DNA of 64,000 nt from Leifsonia sp. TF02-11. Lineage in GTDB: Bacteria; Actinomycetota; Actinomycetes; Actinomycetales; Microbacteriaceae. A program made the translations under genes and the position numbers. The notes under the pieces are model-generated. The model had not been told where the DNA came from and ran no database searches. It saw nothing but the letters and a program-made list of their open reading frames with translations. How positions within the stretch are numbered: position 1 is the first letter of the stretch; each line of letters starts with the position of its first letter. The stretch covers positions 620,001-684,000 of the forward strand of contig NZ_JAGEKP010000003.1 of the NCBI RefSeq assembly GCF_017565305.1, read 5' to 3'. Positions 62,487-64,000 of this stretch are shown here, one piece after another.

Positions 62487-63389
62487 CTACTCGCCGGTCA
62501 GTCGCTGAAGCAGTTCGCGGTAGCGGTCGGCGGTGCGGGCCACGATCTCGGCCGGGAGCTCGGGCGGAGTGCCGGTCTTGTCCCAGTTGGCGGCCAGCCA
62601 GTCGCGGACGATCTGCTTGTCGAAGCTCGCCATGCGCTCACGGGGCGAGGCAGCGGTCTCGAAGACGCGCGCGTCCCAGTACCGGCTGGAGTCGCTGGTG
62701 AGCACCTCGTCCGCGAGGGTGATCTCGCCCGACGCGCGGTCGGCGCCGAACTCGAACTTCGTGTCGGCGATGATGATGCCGCGGTCCTCCGCGATCGCCG
62801 CTCCGCGGGCGTAGACCTCGAGCGAGAGCCGGCGGAGCTCCTCGGCGATCTCGGGCCCGACCAGCTCCACGGTGCGCTCGAAGCTGATGTTCTCATCGTG
62901 CTGCCCGAGTGGGGCCTTCCACGCGGGCGTGTAGATCGGCTCGGGGAGGCGGTCGCCGTCGGTGAGTCCGGCGGGGAGGGGCACCCCGCAGACGCTCTGC
63001 GTCCGCTGGTACTCGACCCAGCCGCTGCCGGTCAGGTACCCGCGCACGACGCACTCGATCGGGAACATGTCCAGAGGCTTCACGAGCATCGCGCGCCCCG
63101 CGACCTCCGCTGGGATCCGCTCCACGATCCGGTCACCGTCGAGTTGGTGATCCGCGATCAGGTGGTTGGGCACGCCGTGCAGACGGTCGAACCACCACAG
63201 GCTCAGCGTGGTGAGGAGCTCGCCTTTGCCGGGGATCCCGGGCTCGAGCACATGGTCGAACGCGCTCACCCGGTCCGAGGCCACCACCAGCACTGCACTC
63301 GTGTCGTCAAGCCCGCCCGCGCCCTCCGGCACATACAGGTCGCGGACCTTCCCGGAGTACACGTGCTTCCAGCCTGCCAGTTCGCTCAC
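62487..63389 (-). CDS. purC: SAICAR synthetase
   Basis: 300 residues, the longer actinobacterial/eukaryotic-type PurC. VYSGKVRDLYV, VVASDRVSAFDHVL and IPGKGELLTTLSLWWFDRL at the N-terminus, then ECVVRGYLTGSGWVEY and IADTKFEFG, bind ATP and CAIR. It adds aspartate in purine synthesis. GTG start 6 nt after TACGAT (63401-63396, minus strand), probable leaderless. Confidence 0.97.
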   Translation of the reverse strand: MSELAGWKHVYSGKVRDLYVPEGAGGLDDTSAVLVVASDRVSAFDHVLEPGIPGKGELLTTLSLWWFDRLHGVPNHLIADHQLDGDRIVERIPAEVAGRAMLVKPLDMFPIECVVRGYLTGSGWVEYQRTQSVCGVPLPAGLTDGDRLPEPIYTPAWKAPLGQHDENISFERTVELVGPEIAEELRRLSLEVYARGAAIAEDRGIIIADTKFEFGADRASGEITLADEVLTSDSSRYWDARVFETAASPRERMASFDKQIVRDWLAANWDKTGTPPELPAEIVARTADRYRELLQRLTGE

Positions 63390-63487
63390 CCGTCCATCGT
63401 AGAGGCGGCAACCGCCCGCGGCTCACCGTCTCCGCCCGCGCTCCGCCTGACCGCGCCCAGGCGCACCACCTCCCCCGGCGCACCACC

Positions 63488-64000
63488 TCAGACCGTGCGG
63501 CCGCCGTCCACCGCGAGGACCGTCCCCGTGACGTACGCGGCCGCGGGCGAGGCCAGCCAGGCCACGGCCGCCGCGACTTCCGTCGGCGTCCCCATGCGAC
63601 CCAGCGGCACGTAGCCGCCGACGCGTTCGCGCACGGACGCATCCTGTTTCATGATCGTGCCCGATTCGATCGGTCCCGGGGCGACCGCGTTGACGCGGAT
63701 GCCCGCACGCGCCTCGTCCAGTGCCGTCGTGCGGGTGAGCCCGACGATCGCGTGCTTCGCCGCGGTGTAGGCGGCCATCCCGGGGGCGCCTCGCACGCCC
63801 GCGGTCGAGGAGACGTTGACGATCGCACGCGGCCCGGACACGGCCCGCAGCGCGCGGACCTCCTCACGCACGGCGACAGCCACGCTGCGGAACGTGACAG
63901 CCATGACGGAATCGAACTCGGCGAGCGGCATGTCCGCGAGCGGGATCGGCTGGTGGCCTCGGCCGACGTTGTTGACTGCGACGGCGAGGTCGCCGAGCGT
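63488..64000 (-). CDS. SDR-family oxidoreductase, N-terminus beyond the window
   Basis: The last ~170 residues of a short-chain dehydrogenase: VNNVGRGHQPIPLADM (NNAG-like), IVNVSSTAGVRGAPGMAAYTAAKHAIVGLTRTTALDEARAGIRVNAVAPGPI with catalytic Ser, Tyr and Lys, and YVTGTVLAVDGGRTV at the end. The Gly-rich cofactor motif lies outside the window. FabG/3-oxoacyl reductase-like, but the substrate is not readable. It follows purC on the same strand at about 98 nt. Confidence 0.88.
   Translation of the reverse strand, partial: TLGDLAVAVNNVGRGHQPIPLADMPLAEFDSVMAVTFRSVAVAVREEVRALRAVSGPRAIVNVSSTAGVRGAPGMAAYTAAKHAIVGLTRTTALDEARAGIRVNAVAPGPIESGTIMKQDASVRERVGGYVPLGRMGTPTEVAAAVAWLASPAAAYVTGTVLAVDGGRTV

Noticed and set aside
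1-64000. Prophage, integrative element or insertion sequence
   Set aside because: No transposase, integrase, phage structural gene, tRNA-linked attachment site or long terminal repeats seen.
1-64000. tRNA, rRNA or known riboswitch
   Set aside because: No cloverleaf with CCA-type end or T-loop GTTCRA in a suitable context was found by eye, and the leaders of purA, purL, purS and ilvD are too short or lack recognisable riboswitch cores. Dedicated RNA searches were not possible.

Overview
High-GC window with the gene families, strong Shine-Dalgarno sites, many leaderless start sites and purine gene set of a Gram-positive actinobacterium. The content (Eis-like acetyltransferase, septum-formation domain protein, CE1758/CE1759-type flavin pair, DUF3052, YhgE/Pip and MMPL proteins) suggests Microbacteriaceae, for example Leifsonia or a close relative. 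That placement is inferred from gene content only. The window reads as ordinary chromosome: I see no tRNA, rRNA, insertion sequence, prophage or CRISPR array. Genes are packed tightly, no gene-free gap exceeds about 300 bp, and many neighbours overlap by 1 or 4 nt.

Layout. 1-7.8 kb: end of pyrE, a large disordered septum-formation-like membrane protein, DUF4303 protein, NagD-type HAD phosphatase, GH25 lysozyme, SpoU methyltransferase, phosphoesterase plus DUF3052, and a 54-residue gene. 7.8-16 kb: an envelope cluster on the minus strand with two YhgE/Pip membrane proteins, each translationally coupled to an upstream ABC-ATPase-like domain that has lost key nucleotide-binding residues. One such domain is free-standing, the other is fused to the C-terminus of an MMPL transporter; a TetR regulator with a clear operator sits inside. 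This is the most unusual system here. 16-25 kb: purA, Eis-like acetyltransferase, MarR/SRPBCC pair facing an ABC exporter, chorismate mutase, SDR, and a three-gene set ending a collagen-like/BclA-like secreted protein operon. 25-36.6 kb: Ohr peroxidase, processive glycosyltransferase, DUF2252, a two-component flavin monooxygenase pair, a Tat-exported RCC1-like propeller, a class A PBP, an EamA permease and a lipoprotein. 36.6-44.5 kb: purL, TfoX-like, cyclase-family hydrolase, ilvD, XRE regulator, purQ and purS.

44.5-52.5 kb: catabolic island. On the minus strand lies a four-gene kynurenine operon (tryptophan dioxygenase, amidohydrolase, kynureninase, PaaX-type regulator), every junction overlapping by 4 nt. 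Facing it is a proposed phosphonate-catabolism trio (FAD oxidoreductase, phosphonatase-like HAD with a long acidic tail, zinc dehydrogenase). 52.5-64 kb: UPF0114 protein, UDG-like protein, large STAND/LuxR regulator, PadR plus DHA2 exporter with a perfect palindromic operator, VOC and RraA-like proteins, a P1B-type ATPase, purC and a truncated SDR.

Regulatory texture. At least a dozen genes begin 6-7 nt after a TANNNT/CANNNT -10 box, consistent with leaderless mRNAs. Large hairpins separate convergent genes. A 52-nt inverted-repeat element occurs twice in convergent gaps, and 15-bp in-frame minisatellites occur in three unrelated genes.
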